Shown: one piece after another, positions 9,889 to 17,431 of the stretch | Layout of the letters: the number at the start of each line of letters is the position of its first letter | Numbering within the stretch: the first letter of the stretch is position 1 | Source: JBIOWF01 sp044868295 | GTDB lineage: Bacteria > Actinomycetota > Actinomycetes > Streptosporangiales > Streptosporangiaceae | Reading direction: 5' to 3' | Assembly: GCA_044868295.1 (NCBI GenBank) | Contig: JBIOWF010000315.1 | Location: 1 to 24,021 of the forward strand | Length of the DNA: 24,021 nt | Notes under the pieces: model-generated | What the model was told of the DNA's origin: nothing | Database searches by the model: none | Seen by the model: the letters and a program-made list of their open reading frames with translations, nothing else | Program-made: the position numbers and the translations under genes

Positions 9889-9985
9889 GGGACGTCCCCT
9901 GCCGCCGTTCACCGGTTCGCTCACTGGAGGTCCCCCGCCGCCGCTCACCAGGTCGCTCACTCATGGGAGGCCTCCCCCGCCGCCG
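9878..9985 (-). repeat. Three tandem copies of a start-region module
   Basis: On the plus strand, copies begin CGCTCACT at 9878, 9918 and 9954 (periods 40 and 36), followed by a GGAxGTCCC-like and GCCGCCG segment. Read on the minus strand each copy supplies a purine-rich Shine-Dalgarno-like tract and a start codon followed by AGTGAGCG or AGCGA (ATG 9964, GTG 9924, ATG 9888). It covers the FAD-subunit stop and the small-subunit start. Confidence 0.75.
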
Positions 9986-10826
9986 CCTTCAGTGCCCGTT
10001 CGACCAGCACGCCGGTGAGGTGCCGGCGATAGTCCCGTGTCGCGTGGATGTCCCCCTCAGGATCGGTCCGGTCCTGTACGGCACGCGCGACCGCGGCCCA
10101 GTCGACCGAGGCCGCCGGGCGCAGGGCGCAGACCTCGGACACGTCGACGACGACGGGCACCGGCCCGACGCTGATGCACGCCACCCGGGCGACGCTGATC
10201 CGCAGGTCGTCGTCCAGGGTCACGAGAGCGGCCACGCCGGCCATCGCGTAGTCGCCGTGCCGCCTCGCCACCTCGACGAACGCCGTTCCCGACCGCTCGG
10301 GCAGCGCCGGGAAGAACGCCGAAACCGCCAGCTCGCCCGGCTGGAGCGCGGACTCCAGCGGCCCGGTGAAGAACTCCTCCGCCGCCACCTCCCGATCGCC
10401 GCCAAGGCGCGCGAGCCGTACGGAACCTCCGAGGAGGGCCAGCACGGCCGGCATCTCGGCGGAGGGGTCGGCGTGCACGAGGCTGCCGACCACCGTCCCC
10501 CGGTTCCTGATCACCGGATGCGCCACCAGCTTGAGCGCCTGCCTGAGCAGCGGCTGCGCCGCTCCCGCCGCGGCCGAGCGCTCCACGGTGGCGTGCCGGG
10601 CCAGGGCGCCCACGCGGACGCCTCCCGAATCCGCCGAGAGGGTGTCCAGCTCGGCGACCCGATTGATGTCGACGAGGTGCGCGGGCGCGGCCAGCCGCAT
10701 GTTGAGCATCGGGATCAGGCTCTGGCCACCGGCCAGCACCTTGCCGTGCGGCCCGGCCTCGGCGAGGACCTCCAGGGTCTCGCCGAGACCGGTCGGGCCG
10801 TGGTACTCGAAGGGGGACGGTTTCAC
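9957..10826 (-). CDS. Molybdenum hydroxylase medium (FAD-binding) subunit, CoxM family
   Basis: 289-residue FAD subunit that takes electrons from the 2Fe-2S subunit. It begins KPSPFEYHGPTGLGETLEVL, has the FAD-pyrophosphate loop AGGQSLIPM at 32-40, and the second conserved motif IRNRGTVVGSLVHADPSAE near 107-124. The C-terminal CO_deh_flav_C domain occupies about residues 170-280. The GTG at 10824-10826 is used as start; the ribosome binding site is weak. The gene lies 66 nt after the permease and runs into the small-subunit start repeat. The gene order M-S-L is that of cox-type operons. Confidence 0.9.
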   Translation of the reverse strand: MKPSPFEYHGPTGLGETLEVLAEAGPHGKVLAGGQSLIPMLNMRLAAPAHLVDINRVAELDTLSADSGGVRVGALARHATVERSAAAGAAQPLLRQALKLVAHPVIRNRGTVVGSLVHADPSAEMPAVLALLGGSVRLARLGGDREVAAEEFFTGPLESALQPGELAVSAFFPALPERSGTAFVEVARRHGDYAMAGVAALVTLDDDLRISVARVACISVGPVPVVVDVSEVCALRPAASVDWAAVARAVQDRTDPEGDIHATRDYRRHLTGVLVERALKAAAGEASHE

Positions 10827-10892
10827 GAGGTCGTCTAACTCCGAAGCAGTAGGTGGTGGCGGGCCGGCGCCTGTCGGCGCGGGCCCGGAAGA

Positions 10893-12260
10893 TCAGCCGC
10901 CGGCGTTTCGCTCGAATCCGATTTCCCCGCCGGAGACCTCCTTCGCGGGTGTGCCGGCCAGCGCGCGGAGCAGGTGGTAGCCGCCGAGCACCACGATGGT
11001 GCCGAGCGCGATTCCGGAGAGTGAGAAGTCACCGGTGATCTGCTGGCTTACCGGCCCGATGGCGAGGATGATGCCCGCTCCGATCGGAACCATGTTCACC
11101 GGGTCGGCGAAGTTCACCCGGTTCTCGATCCAGATCTTCGCGCCGAGGAGGCCGATCATGCCGTACAGGATGACCGTGATGCCGCCCAGCACACCGCCCG
11201 GCGTGGCGGCGACCAGCGCGCCGAACTTCGGGATGAGGCCGAACAGGATGGCGACGACCGCCGCGATGTAGTAGGCGGCGGTCGAGTACACCCTCGTCGC
11301 CGCCATGACGCCGATGTTCTCCGCGTAGGTCGTGGTCGGCGAGCCGCCGACCGCGCTGGCGACGACGGTGCCGACGCCGTCACCGGCGATGGCGCGGCCG
11401 ATGTAGGGGTCGACGTCGGCGCCGGTCATCTCGCCGACGGCCTTGACGTGGCCGACGTTCTCCGCGATGAGGGCGATGACGGCGGGCAGTACCAGGACGA
11501 TGGCCGACACCTTGAAGTCGGGCGCGTGGAAGTTCGGCAGGCCGAACCAGTCCGCCTTGGCCACTGCGTCGAAGCTCACCCGAGGATGTGTGTCGATCTT
11601 GCCCGCGGCCGCGTTGAAGGCGGTGATGTTCCCGAAGATCTTGTCCGCGCCCCAGGAGAGGACGAATCCGACGATCAGTCCGAGCAGGATCGCGATCCGG
11701 CCGATGAACCCCTTGAAGACCACGATGATCACGAAGGTGACGAGCATCGTGATCAGCGCGATCCACTGGTCCTGGGGCCAGTAGACGTCCGCCACGACGA
11801 ACGCCAGCCCGAAGCCGATCAGCATGACCACCGCGCCGGTCACGACCGGCGGGAAGACCTTGTGGATGATCTGCACCCCGAGGAAGTGGATCGCCAGGCC
11901 GCACAACGCCAGCACCGCTCCGGCGACCAGGATGGCGCCGGTCACGGTGGCGCTGTCGCCTTGGGCGGCCCGGATGGCGATCACACCGCCGACGAAGGAG
12001 GCGCTCGTGCCCAGATAGCTGGGGATCTTGCCCTGCACGATGAGCAGGAACAGGATCGTGGCCACACCCGACATCATCACGGCCACGTTCGGGTCCAGGC
12101 CCATGACCAGCGGGAACACGAACGTGGCACCGAACATCGCGATGACGTGCTGCGCCCCGAAACCGATCATGCGCGGCCAGGACAGCCGCTCGTCGGGCTT
12201 GACGACCTCACCCGGCGCCAGGTGACGCCCGTCTCCGTGCAGTTTCCAACCGAAAGCCAT
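10893..12260 (-). CDS. NCS2-family nucleobase permease, RutG/UraA-like
   Basis: 455-residue inner-membrane nucleobase:cation symporter with the many hydrophobic segments expected of the 14-helix NCS2 fold. The signature region GGSPTTTYAENIGVMAATR (305-323) is closer to the pyrimidine transporters: as I remember them, RutG has GGSPTTTYAENIGVMA and UraA GGPPNTTYGENIGVMA. Purine-type members usually have a different residue set there. The conserved acidic residue lies in LIAENVGHV (about E267). ATG 12260 follows AAAGGGG at a 6-8 nt spacing. It heads the minus-strand operon with the three hydroxylase subunits, so its cargo is the likely substrate. Uracil or a related oxopyrimidine is the best guess; xanthine or urate cannot be excluded. 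Confidence 0.88.
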   Translation of the reverse strand: MAFGWKLHGDGRHLAPGEVVKPDERLSWPRMIGFGAQHVIAMFGATFVFPLVMGLDPNVAVMMSGVATILFLLIVQGKIPSYLGTSASFVGGVIAIRAAQGDSATVTGAILVAGAVLALCGLAIHFLGVQIIHKVFPPVVTGAVVMLIGFGLAFVVADVYWPQDQWIALITMLVTFVIIVVFKGFIGRIAILLGLIVGFVLSWGADKIFGNITAFNAAAGKIDTHPRVSFDAVAKADWFGLPNFHAPDFKVSAIVLVLPAVIALIAENVGHVKAVGEMTGADVDPYIGRAIAGDGVGTVVASAVGGSPTTTYAENIGVMAATRVYSTAAYYIAAVVAILFGLIPKFGALVAATPGGVLGGITVILYGMIGLLGAKIWIENRVNFADPVNMVPIGAGIILAIGPVSQQITGDFSLSGIALGTIVVLGGYHLLRALAGTPAKEVSGGEIGFERNAGG

Positions 12261-12492
12261 GGAAAGCCCCTTTACTACCCGGGCCGACGTCCGGTGGCCA
12301 CCCCGCGGGCATCCAGCGCGGCATCACTGTGTCTCCACGTTGAGAACGCCGTCACCCCTATCCGGTTCCTCTCCGATGCGGGCACATTAGGCCTGTGATT
12401 CCCATTACACACCGGCATCATCTGCCAAACCAGACGCCACCCTGGGTAGTCGTATTGCGCACGGGACAGCCGTCCTCGCGGTGAGCCTCACA
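12261..12492 (-). promoter_or_regulatory. Upstream region of the permease-hydroxylase operon
   Basis: 232 nt between the S4-domain gene and the permease start, with no gene. On the minus strand there are possible -10-like elements (TAATGG and TAATGT around 12385-12405) and a TTGGCA hexamer, but the spacing to any one pair is not convincing. The region is long enough for a promoter plus regulated leader. Confidence 0.3.
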
Positions 12493-12702
12493 TCAGATGA
12501 CGCGGATCTCGAAGCCGTCGCCGCTGACCACCTGGCCTGCGCGTATCTTGCGGGCCTTGCGCAGCTCGACCTCGCCGTCGACCAGGACGTTGCCCCCGGC
12601 GATGAAGTGCTTGGCCGCTCCGCCGCTCTCCGTGACGTAGCAGAATTTGAGGAGGTCACACAGCGGAATGTATTCGCCGTTCAGCTGGAAGGTCTCATTC
12701 AC
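12493..12702 (-). CDS. Small S4-domain RNA-binding protein, YbcJ-like
   Basis: 69-residue protein that is essentially one S4 RNA-binding domain. The segment PLCDLLKFCYVTESGGAAKH followed by IAGGNVLVDGEVELRKARKI, then GQVVSGDGFEIRV, matches the E. coli YbcJ family in length and layout. Such proteins bind structured or ribosomal RNA; the exact role is unclear. GTG 12700-12702 is the start, with a poor ribosome binding site. It lies between pucR and the permease on the same strand but about 190 nt from pucR, so it may be a bystander. Codon use resembles the neighbours. Confidence 0.8.
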   Translation of the reverse strand: MNETFQLNGEYIPLCDLLKFCYVTESGGAAKHFIAGGNVLVDGEVELRKARKIRAGQVVSGDGFEIRVI

Positions 12703-12818
12703 GGCGTCAGCATAGATTCAGCCGCACAGGCTCAGCAGCAAAGGTTCGGCACTGGAACCGGCACAGGTTCGCCACCAAGGCTCATCAACGCAGGCTCGGC
12801 GGCGTGGCTCGGCCCCGC

Positions 12819-12925
12819 GCAGGCGGAGGACGCGCAGCTCAGCCCCACACATGCGGAGGACGCGCAGCGCATGCGGAGGACTGCAGCTCAGATGCCGCGC
12901 ATGCGGAGGACGTGCAGCGCGAGGG
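12819..12925. repeat. Degenerate repeats derived from the pucR 3' end
   Basis: The core GCGGAGGAC followed by a GCAGC-like tail occurs at 12823, 12853, 12873 and 12903, spaced 30, 20 and 30 nt. The last copy is inside pucR, encoding part of ALHVLRMRGI; the other three lie downstream of its stop. They look like tandem duplications of the gene's last codons. Confidence 0.7.
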
Positions 12926-14531
12926 TCAGGTTGAGGCGCAGGTGCGCGTCCTCGGTGAAGTTGCCGAGCATCCGCTCCAGCTTCCCGATCCGATAACGCA
13001 GCGTGTTGTAGTGGAAGTGCAGCCTGCGCGCCGTCTCCGCGACGTTGAGATTGGTCTCCAGGAGCACCTGGAGTGTGCGGCGCAGGTCGGCGTTCTCCAC
13101 GTCGTCGTCACCCGCCAGAGCGCCCAGCGTCTCCCGGACGAACGCGTGCAGCTCCTCCGTGTCGTTCACCAGGGACAGCAGCCGGTAGACGCCCAGCTCG
13201 TCGAAGTGGGCGACGGCTCCGGAGCCGTGCAGCTGGCGGCCTACCCGGGCGGCCTTGAGCGCCTGGCCGTACGCGATGGGAAGCAACTCCGTCCCCGCGG
13301 CGACCCGGCTGAGCCCGGTGGAGAAGGTGCAGTCGGCGATCGCGGCCAGGGCGTCCCTGGCGAGCCGCGTCGTGTCGACTCCGGCGCCGACGACGGCGAC
13401 GACCTCGTGGGAGAAGCCGGCCACCGCGCCCCGCGGGTCGTATCTGCGGACGGAGGACTGCCAGGCGGCGAGCATGCGGTCCTGGGCGGACCGCTCGTCG
13501 GCGTCGGGGTCGATCTCGGCGACGAGCACGCTGACGGGGCGCTCCAGTTCCCACCCGAACGAGCGCGCCCGCTCGGCGATCCGCGTGCCACCCCGGCCGG
13601 TGAGCACGTCACGCAGGAAGTCGGCGCGGTATTTGCTCTCGACGGCGGTCACTGCCTCCTGCTTGGTCACCACCAGCGCGACGACGGTCGCGGCCCTCTC
13701 CAGGATGCCGATGTCGCTCGGCGTGAGCGTGCCGGCGGAGCTGAACGCGACGATCCTGCCGTGGTGGTGACCTCCCGCGACCACGGGAACGGTCGCGTAG
13801 TGCCCGTCCGCGCCCATCGCGGGCGTGATCGAGACGGTCGGCACCCGGGTGCCCGGCAGGGGCGTGTCCAGCGACTTTCCGGCCGTGACGAAGGTCTCCC
13901 GCAGCATCGCGACCTGCTCCGCCTCGCCGGCGGCGGCCATGATCTGGCCGTCGGCGTCCAGCGCGGCGACCGCCACGTGGAGCAGGCCGGCCAGCTCGGC
14001 GGTCACCTCGCGCATTCCTCCCCCGGCCAGGACGATCTGGACGAGGGCCCGGTGCGCCTCCTCCGCACGGGCCAGGATCGCGGCCTGACGATTGAGGATG
14101 TCGGTGAGGACCTGGTTGAGGATGTCGTCGAAACCCACGTCATTGGGCAGCAGGATCAGCGGGAAGCCGAGCCGGTCCGCCTGCTCGACCATCTCACCGG
14201 GCAGCTCGTCGAGGTAGCGCCCGAGTTTGATCGCCAGCGCGGCCAGCCCACGTTCGTCAAGATCCGCCACAAGACGGTCCAGAGACTGGGGGGTGTTGCG
14301 CAGCGGGTAGCCCGTGGTGAGCAGCAGCTCGTGCGGCTTCACCCAGGCGAGGATGTCTGGCACCTCCATGACGTTGAGGCGCTGCACGATGCGGTCGAGG
14401 CCGCTCTTACCCGCGATCAGGCGGGCGTCCGCCAGCGTGGACACGCCGAGGACCTCGCCGACGGACACGCCGTGAATGATGGTGCCCGTGCTGGCCAAGC
14501 GCATCGCCGGGGGGGCAGGGTCAGTCGTCAT
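12888..14531 (-). CDS. PucR-family transcriptional regulator
   Basis: 547-residue regulator of the PucR/CdaR type. An N-terminal PucR-like ligand domain (about residues 15-135) begins GVSVGEVLGVSTL and includes KPHELLLTTGYPL. A middle GAF/GGDEF-like region follows. The C-terminal HTH_30 domain (about 485-521) reads NVAETARRLHFHYNTLRYRI. The founding member, B. subtilis PucR, controls purine catabolism, and relatives control other nucleobase and ureide genes. ATG 14531 has CGGAG about 8 nt upstream. The gene is divergent from the allHFG-like genes and on the same strand as the permease/hydroxylase operon, so it is the obvious local regulator. Its 3' end lies in a short repeat array. Confidence 0.92.
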   Translation of the reverse strand: MTTDPAPPAMRLASTGTIIHGVSVGEVLGVSTLADARLIAGKSGLDRIVQRLNVMEVPDILAWVKPHELLLTTGYPLRNTPQSLDRLVADLDERGLAALAIKLGRYLDELPGEMVEQADRLGFPLILLPNDVGFDDILNQVLTDILNRQAAILARAEEAHRALVQIVLAGGGMREVTAELAGLLHVAVAALDADGQIMAAAGEAEQVAMLRETFVTAGKSLDTPLPGTRVPTVSITPAMGADGHYATVPVVAGGHHHGRIVAFSSAGTLTPSDIGILERAATVVALVVTKQEAVTAVESKYRADFLRDVLTGRGGTRIAERARSFGWELERPVSVLVAEIDPDADERSAQDRMLAAWQSSVRRYDPRGAVAGFSHEVVAVVGAGVDTTRLARDALAAIADCTFSTGLSRVAAGTELLPIAYGQALKAARVGRQLHGSGAVAHFDELGVYRLLSLVNDTEELHAFVRETLGALAGDDDVENADLRRTLQVLLETNLNVAETARRLHFHYNTLRYRIGKLERMLGNFTEDAHLRLNLTLALHVLRMRGI

Positions 14532-14689
14532 CGTCTGCTCCGGTGGTCAGGACTCAGCCTGAATTGTGCCTGACTAACCTTACTGTCAGGAAGAGCCAAG
14601 CATTTGGCGTACTGTTGGCAGCTTTCTCCGTACGGACCATGGAGCCTGAGTTCTACCGTCGGCTCTGACTCGCTTATCGGGGAGGTTTG
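14532..14689. promoter_or_regulatory. Divergent promoter region with phased half-sites
   Basis: 158 nt between pucR and the allH homologue. It contains TCAGG at 14547-14551, CCTGA at 14558-14562, CCTGA at 14569-14573 and TCAGG at 14586-14590, plus CCTGA at 14645-14649. The first three are exactly 11 bp apart and form a dyad, and CCTGAC (14569-14574)/GTCAGG (14585-14590) form a second dyad with a 10-nt gap. This is a candidate PucR operator. No convincing -35/-10 pair was found. Confidence 0.45.
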
Positions 14690-15739
14690 GTGACTGTAGG
14701 CACGCGCCCGAGAGCACGGCGGTCCGCGCCTCGCGCGTCCGCGGTGACGCTGGATCGCACGTACGTGACTGGCGCCGCCAGTGTGGCGCTGCGCTCCGCG
14801 CTCGAGTCACCGCGCCGTCCGGCCCGGGTGCTGGCGGCGTTCCCGCTGGCCGTGTACCTGGAGGTCAGGAGTGAGACCGAGCCGCACGTCATCGCGGTGG
14901 TGACGGGAGAGGCGACCCGCCTGCCCAACGCGGTGGTGCTCGCCGACTCGCTGGACGGCTTCTCGGCCGGCGACGACGGCTGGGTCGGCGACGGCGCCAT
15001 CGAGATCGGCGGGCTGAACATCAGCATCCGCCGCTGGTGGGATCCCGCTCCGCCGCTCGGCCCCGTCGATCCCGTACGGCTGGCGGCCGCCCTGCCGGTG
15101 CTCACCGAGATCTGCGAGAGCTCGCCGCGCCGGCCGGGGCTGGACATCGGCGGCGCCCCGAGCCTGCTGGCCGACGGCTGCCGGGCCGGCTCCCTGGTGG
15201 ACGGCATCATGGCGGCCGAGCAACTGATGGGCCTCGGCCCAGGGCTGACGCCGAGCGGGGACGACATGCTCGCGGGCCTGCTGATCGCGCTACGGCACCT
15301 CGGCCTGGCGGCGCAGGCTCCACGGGCGGTGTGGTTCGCCGACTGGCTTGCCGCCGCCGTCGCCTTCGACGCCCGGACCCGGACGACGCCGATCTCCGCG
15401 ACCCTGCTCCACTGCGCGGCGCGGGGCGAGGCCAGCGCCGAGTCACTCGGCGTGCTGCGCGGCGTCGCGGGTCATCAGCCGCTCGAACCCGCCGTGCACC
15501 GGCTGCTCCGGCTCGGGCACACGTCCGGCGCCGACATCGCCTGGGGGATCCGTACGGGGCTGTCCGCCGTGCTTTCGCTGAAGTCGCCGGATTCGCTGAA
15601 GTCGCCGGATTCGGCAAGCCCGCTGAGTCCGGCGGACTCGCTGCATTCGGCAAGCCCGCTGAATCCGGCAAACCCGCTGAATCCGGCGGACTCGCTGCAT
15701 TCGGCGGACTCGCTGCATTCGCAAAAGGAGCGTTCTTGA
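14690..15739 (+). CDS. allH: DUF2877 protein, AllH-like subunit of oxamate carbamoyltransferase
   Basis: 349-residue homologue of E. coli YlbF/AllH (DUF2877). In E. coli, AllF, AllG and AllH together are reported to form oxamate carbamoyltransferase, which turns oxalurate and phosphate into oxamate and carbamoyl phosphate. The family hallmark GLGPGLTPSGDDMLAGLLIA is present, with T187 opening TPSGDD. GTG 14690 is chosen because GGGGAGG ends 4 nt upstream; TTG 14687 is too close. Residues from about 297 to the end are a low-complexity tail of Ser/Pro/Leu/His/Asn repeats, outside the conserved fold. The TGA stop overlaps the TTG of the next gene by 3 nt (TTGA). The symbol rests on homology and on having all three partners adjacent. 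Confidence 0.82.
   Translation: MTVGTRPRARRSAPRASAVTLDRTYVTGAASVALRSALESPRRPARVLAAFPLAVYLEVRSETEPHVIAVVTGEATRLPNAVVLADSLDGFSAGDDGWVGDGAIEIGGLNISIRRWWDPAPPLGPVDPVRLAAALPVLTEICESSPRRPGLDIGGAPSLLADGCRAGSLVDGIMAAEQLMGLGPGLTPSGDDMLAGLLIALRHLGLAAQAPRAVWFADWLAAAVAFDARTRTTPISATLLHCAARGEASAESLGVLRGVAGHQPLEPAVHRLLRLGHTSGADIAWGIRTGLSAVLSLKSPDSLKSPDSASPLSPADSLHSASPLNPANPLNPADSLHSADSLHSQKERS
15575..15722 (+). repeat. Coding minisatellite in the allH 3' end
   Basis: Imperfect tandem units such as TCGCTGAAGTCGCCGGAT (twice), GACTCGCTGCATTCGGC and CCGCTGAATCCGGC. Unit lengths are multiples of 3, so the frame is kept and the protein tail repeats LKSPDS, ADSLHS and PLNPA. It ends directly at the ribosome binding site of the next gene. 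Confidence 0.85.
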
Positions 15740-17214
15740 ACGAGCTGGTAGAGGTGCGGACGGGGGTCTATCACGACTCCGTCAGCCTCATGCGGGTGAG
15801 TCAGGCGCTCACCGGCCGCGCCGAAGTGACCATCGCCATTGTGGCGATGGCGACCGAGGTCAACGTCGACCTCGCGCGCGACGCGGGCTTCGAGGTGCCC
15901 GCCGCCGCCCAAGGTGATCTGCTGGTCGCGATCAGGGCGTCCTCCGAAGAGGAGCTCCGCCGTGCGGCGGAGGAGCTGGAACGCCAGCTCGCGGCCAAGG
16001 CTTCCACGAGCGGCGCCCGGGCGGACGAGGCGCTGCCGCGCACCACGAGGTCGGCCGCGCGGTCCGCGGACGCCACGGTGGCTCTGGTGAGCGTGCCCGG
16101 CGAGCACGCCTTCGCGGAGGCCGTCGACGCCGTCGAGGCCGGGCTCTCCGTCATGATCTTCAGTGACAACGTCCCGGTGGAGCAGGAGGTCCTGCTCAAG
16201 GATCGCGCCTTGGAGAAGGGCGTGCTGGTGATGGGCCCCGACTGCGGGACCGCCGTGATCGGCGGCGCCGGCCTGGGCTTCGCCAACGTGCTGCGGCCGG
16301 GCCCGGTGGGCGTGGTGGCGGCGTCCGGCACCGGCGCCCAGCAGGTCGCGTGCCTGCTCGACCTGGCCGGTGTTGGCGTGAGCCACCTGCTCGGCGTGGG
16401 CGGCAGGGACCTGTCCGCCCAGGTCGGCGGGCGCTCCACGATCCAGGCGATGAAGGCGCTCGACGAGGATCCGGCCACGGAGCTGATCGTGCTGGTCTCC
16501 AAGCCGCCCGCCGCCGAGGTGGCGCGAGCCGTACAGGACCTGGGAATCTCGAAGCCGGTCTTCAGCGCGCTGCTGGGGCCCGGGCAGGACGACCTGACGA
16601 CCGCCGTCGAGAAGGTGCTCGGCGCGCTGGGCCGGCCGATCCCCGAATGGCCGTCGTGGGCCGCGGAGCAGTCGAGCCGGGCCCACGAGAGCGAGGCGCG
16701 AGCCGACCAGGACCCGAGTGAGCGCGGGAGCGAGGCGCGAGCCGACCAGGACCCGAGTGAGCGCGAACACGCACACGAGCGGGACGCCGGGAACGGTCCG
16801 CTGCGGGGGCTGTTCTCCGGCGGCACACTGTGCACCGAGGCCGAACTGATCGCGGGAACCGGGGAGTTCGTCGACTTCGGCGACGACGAGTACACCCGTG
16901 GCCGGGCGCACCCGATGATCGATCCGGCGCTCCGCCTGGAGGCGCTGAACGCCGTCGAATCCGGTGTGGTGCTGCTCGACGTCGTGCTCGGGCACGGCGC
17001 CGACCCGGATCCCTCGGCGCGGCTCGCGCCCGCGATCGAGGAAGCGCGCGGGCGCGGCGTCGCCGTGGTCGTCGCGCTCGTCGGCACGGAGGGCGATCCG
17101 CAGGGCCTGCGGGCCCAGGCCGCCCGGCTGAGCGGGGCGGGAGCCGCCGTCTTCACGTCCAACGCCGCCGCGGTCCGCCACGCCAGTGCCCTGACCATGA
17201 TCGGGGCCCGGTGA
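15736..17214 (+). CDS. allF: FdrA-family protein, AllF-like subunit of oxamate carbamoyltransferase
   Basis: 492-residue homologue of FdrA (AllF), which has a succinyl-CoA ligase-like fold. Recognisable parts are MATEVNVDLARDAGF near 37-51, GPDCGTAVIGGAGLGFANVL starting at G167, and VVAASGTGAQQVACLLDLAG with GVGGRDLSAQVGG after it. A second ligase-like half starts at LFSGGTLCTEAEL (about 359). Between the halves (about 319-344) is a duplicated 13-residue segment, SEARADQDPSER-like, in a charged linker. TTG 15736 is used as start: AAAGGAG is 5 nt upstream and the upstream stop overlaps it. It is somewhat shorter than the roughly 555-residue E. coli protein. The enzyme should act with the two flanking gene products. 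Confidence 0.82.
   Translation: MNELVEVRTGVYHDSVSLMRVSQALTGRAEVTIAIVAMATEVNVDLARDAGFEVPAAAQGDLLVAIRASSEEELRRAAEELERQLAAKASTSGARADEALPRTTRSAARSADATVALVSVPGEHAFAEAVDAVEAGLSVMIFSDNVPVEQEVLLKDRALEKGVLVMGPDCGTAVIGGAGLGFANVLRPGPVGVVAASGTGAQQVACLLDLAGVGVSHLLGVGGRDLSAQVGGRSTIQAMKALDEDPATELIVLVSKPPAAEVARAVQDLGISKPVFSALLGPGQDDLTTAVEKVLGALGRPIPEWPSWAAEQSSRAHESEARADQDPSERGSEARADQDPSEREHAHERDAGNGPLRGLFSGGTLCTEAELIAGTGEFVDFGDDEYTRGRAHPMIDPALRLEALNAVESGVVLLDVVLGHGADPDPSARLAPAIEEARGRGVAVVVALVGTEGDPQGLRAQAARLSGAGAAVFTSNAAAVRHASALTMIGAR
16690..16767 (+). repeat. Two tandem 39-bp repeats in the fdrA-like linker
   Basis: The unit beginning AGCGAGGCGCGAGCCGACCA occurs at 16690 and 16729 with no differences that I can see except at the ends. 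The frame is preserved and the encoded linker residues are duplicated. Confidence 0.85.
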
Positions 17215-17431
17215 CTACCAGCGGAAGGGCCCCTCTCGTGACTCCTCCGCTCCCTGGAGAGAGCGGCTTCTCGCTTCCCCCAGCTGAGGTAGGCGACGGA
17301 CGAGCCCTGCCCGTTTCGAACACAGAAACCGCATCAGGGAAGCGATTCCCCTGCCGGGCAAACCCGGCAGTCCCCTCGCTGGATTCGATGGGGAAAACGC
17401 GCGGTCACGGCACCGCCCGGAGGAGTGCCCG
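17215..17431 (+). promoter_or_regulatory. Structured intergenic RNA leader upstream of the allG homologue
   Basis: 217 nt inside the operon with a series of hairpins. A: CCCTG 17305-17309 with CAGGG 17335-17339, enclosing GTTTC/GAAAC. B: CAGGGAA 17335-17341 with TTCCCCTG 17346-17353 around a GCGA tetraloop. C: CTGCCGGG 17351-17358 with CCCGGCAG 17363-17370. D: TCCCC 17371-17375 with GGGGA 17390-17394. E: GCGGT 17401-17405 with ACCGC 17412-17416. A and B compete for CAGGG, and B and C share CTG. ACTCCTCCG (17241-17249) is fully complementary to CGGAGGAGT (17418-17426), the allG ribosome binding site, and can instead pair with AGCGGA (17220-17225). No known riboswitch consensus was recognised. 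Confidence 0.5.

Noticed and set aside
12819..12925. CRISPR-like array at the pucR 3' end
   Set aside because: Repeats are short, degenerate and irregularly spaced, partly coding, and no cas genes are present.
12804..14573. Plus-strand frame of about 589 codons opposite pucR
   Set aside because: No ribosome binding site or domain; the minus strand carries full PucR domains.
15475..17181. Minus-strand frames opposite the fdrA-like gene
   Set aside because: Low-complexity Arg/Gly/His composition and no start signal; antisense artefact of GC-rich third codon positions.
17215..17431. Glycine, TPP, guanidine or molybdenum-cofactor riboswitch
   Set aside because: I checked for their conserved words as I remember them; a GGAGAGAG string and a CTGAGG string occur, but the rest of each consensus is missing.
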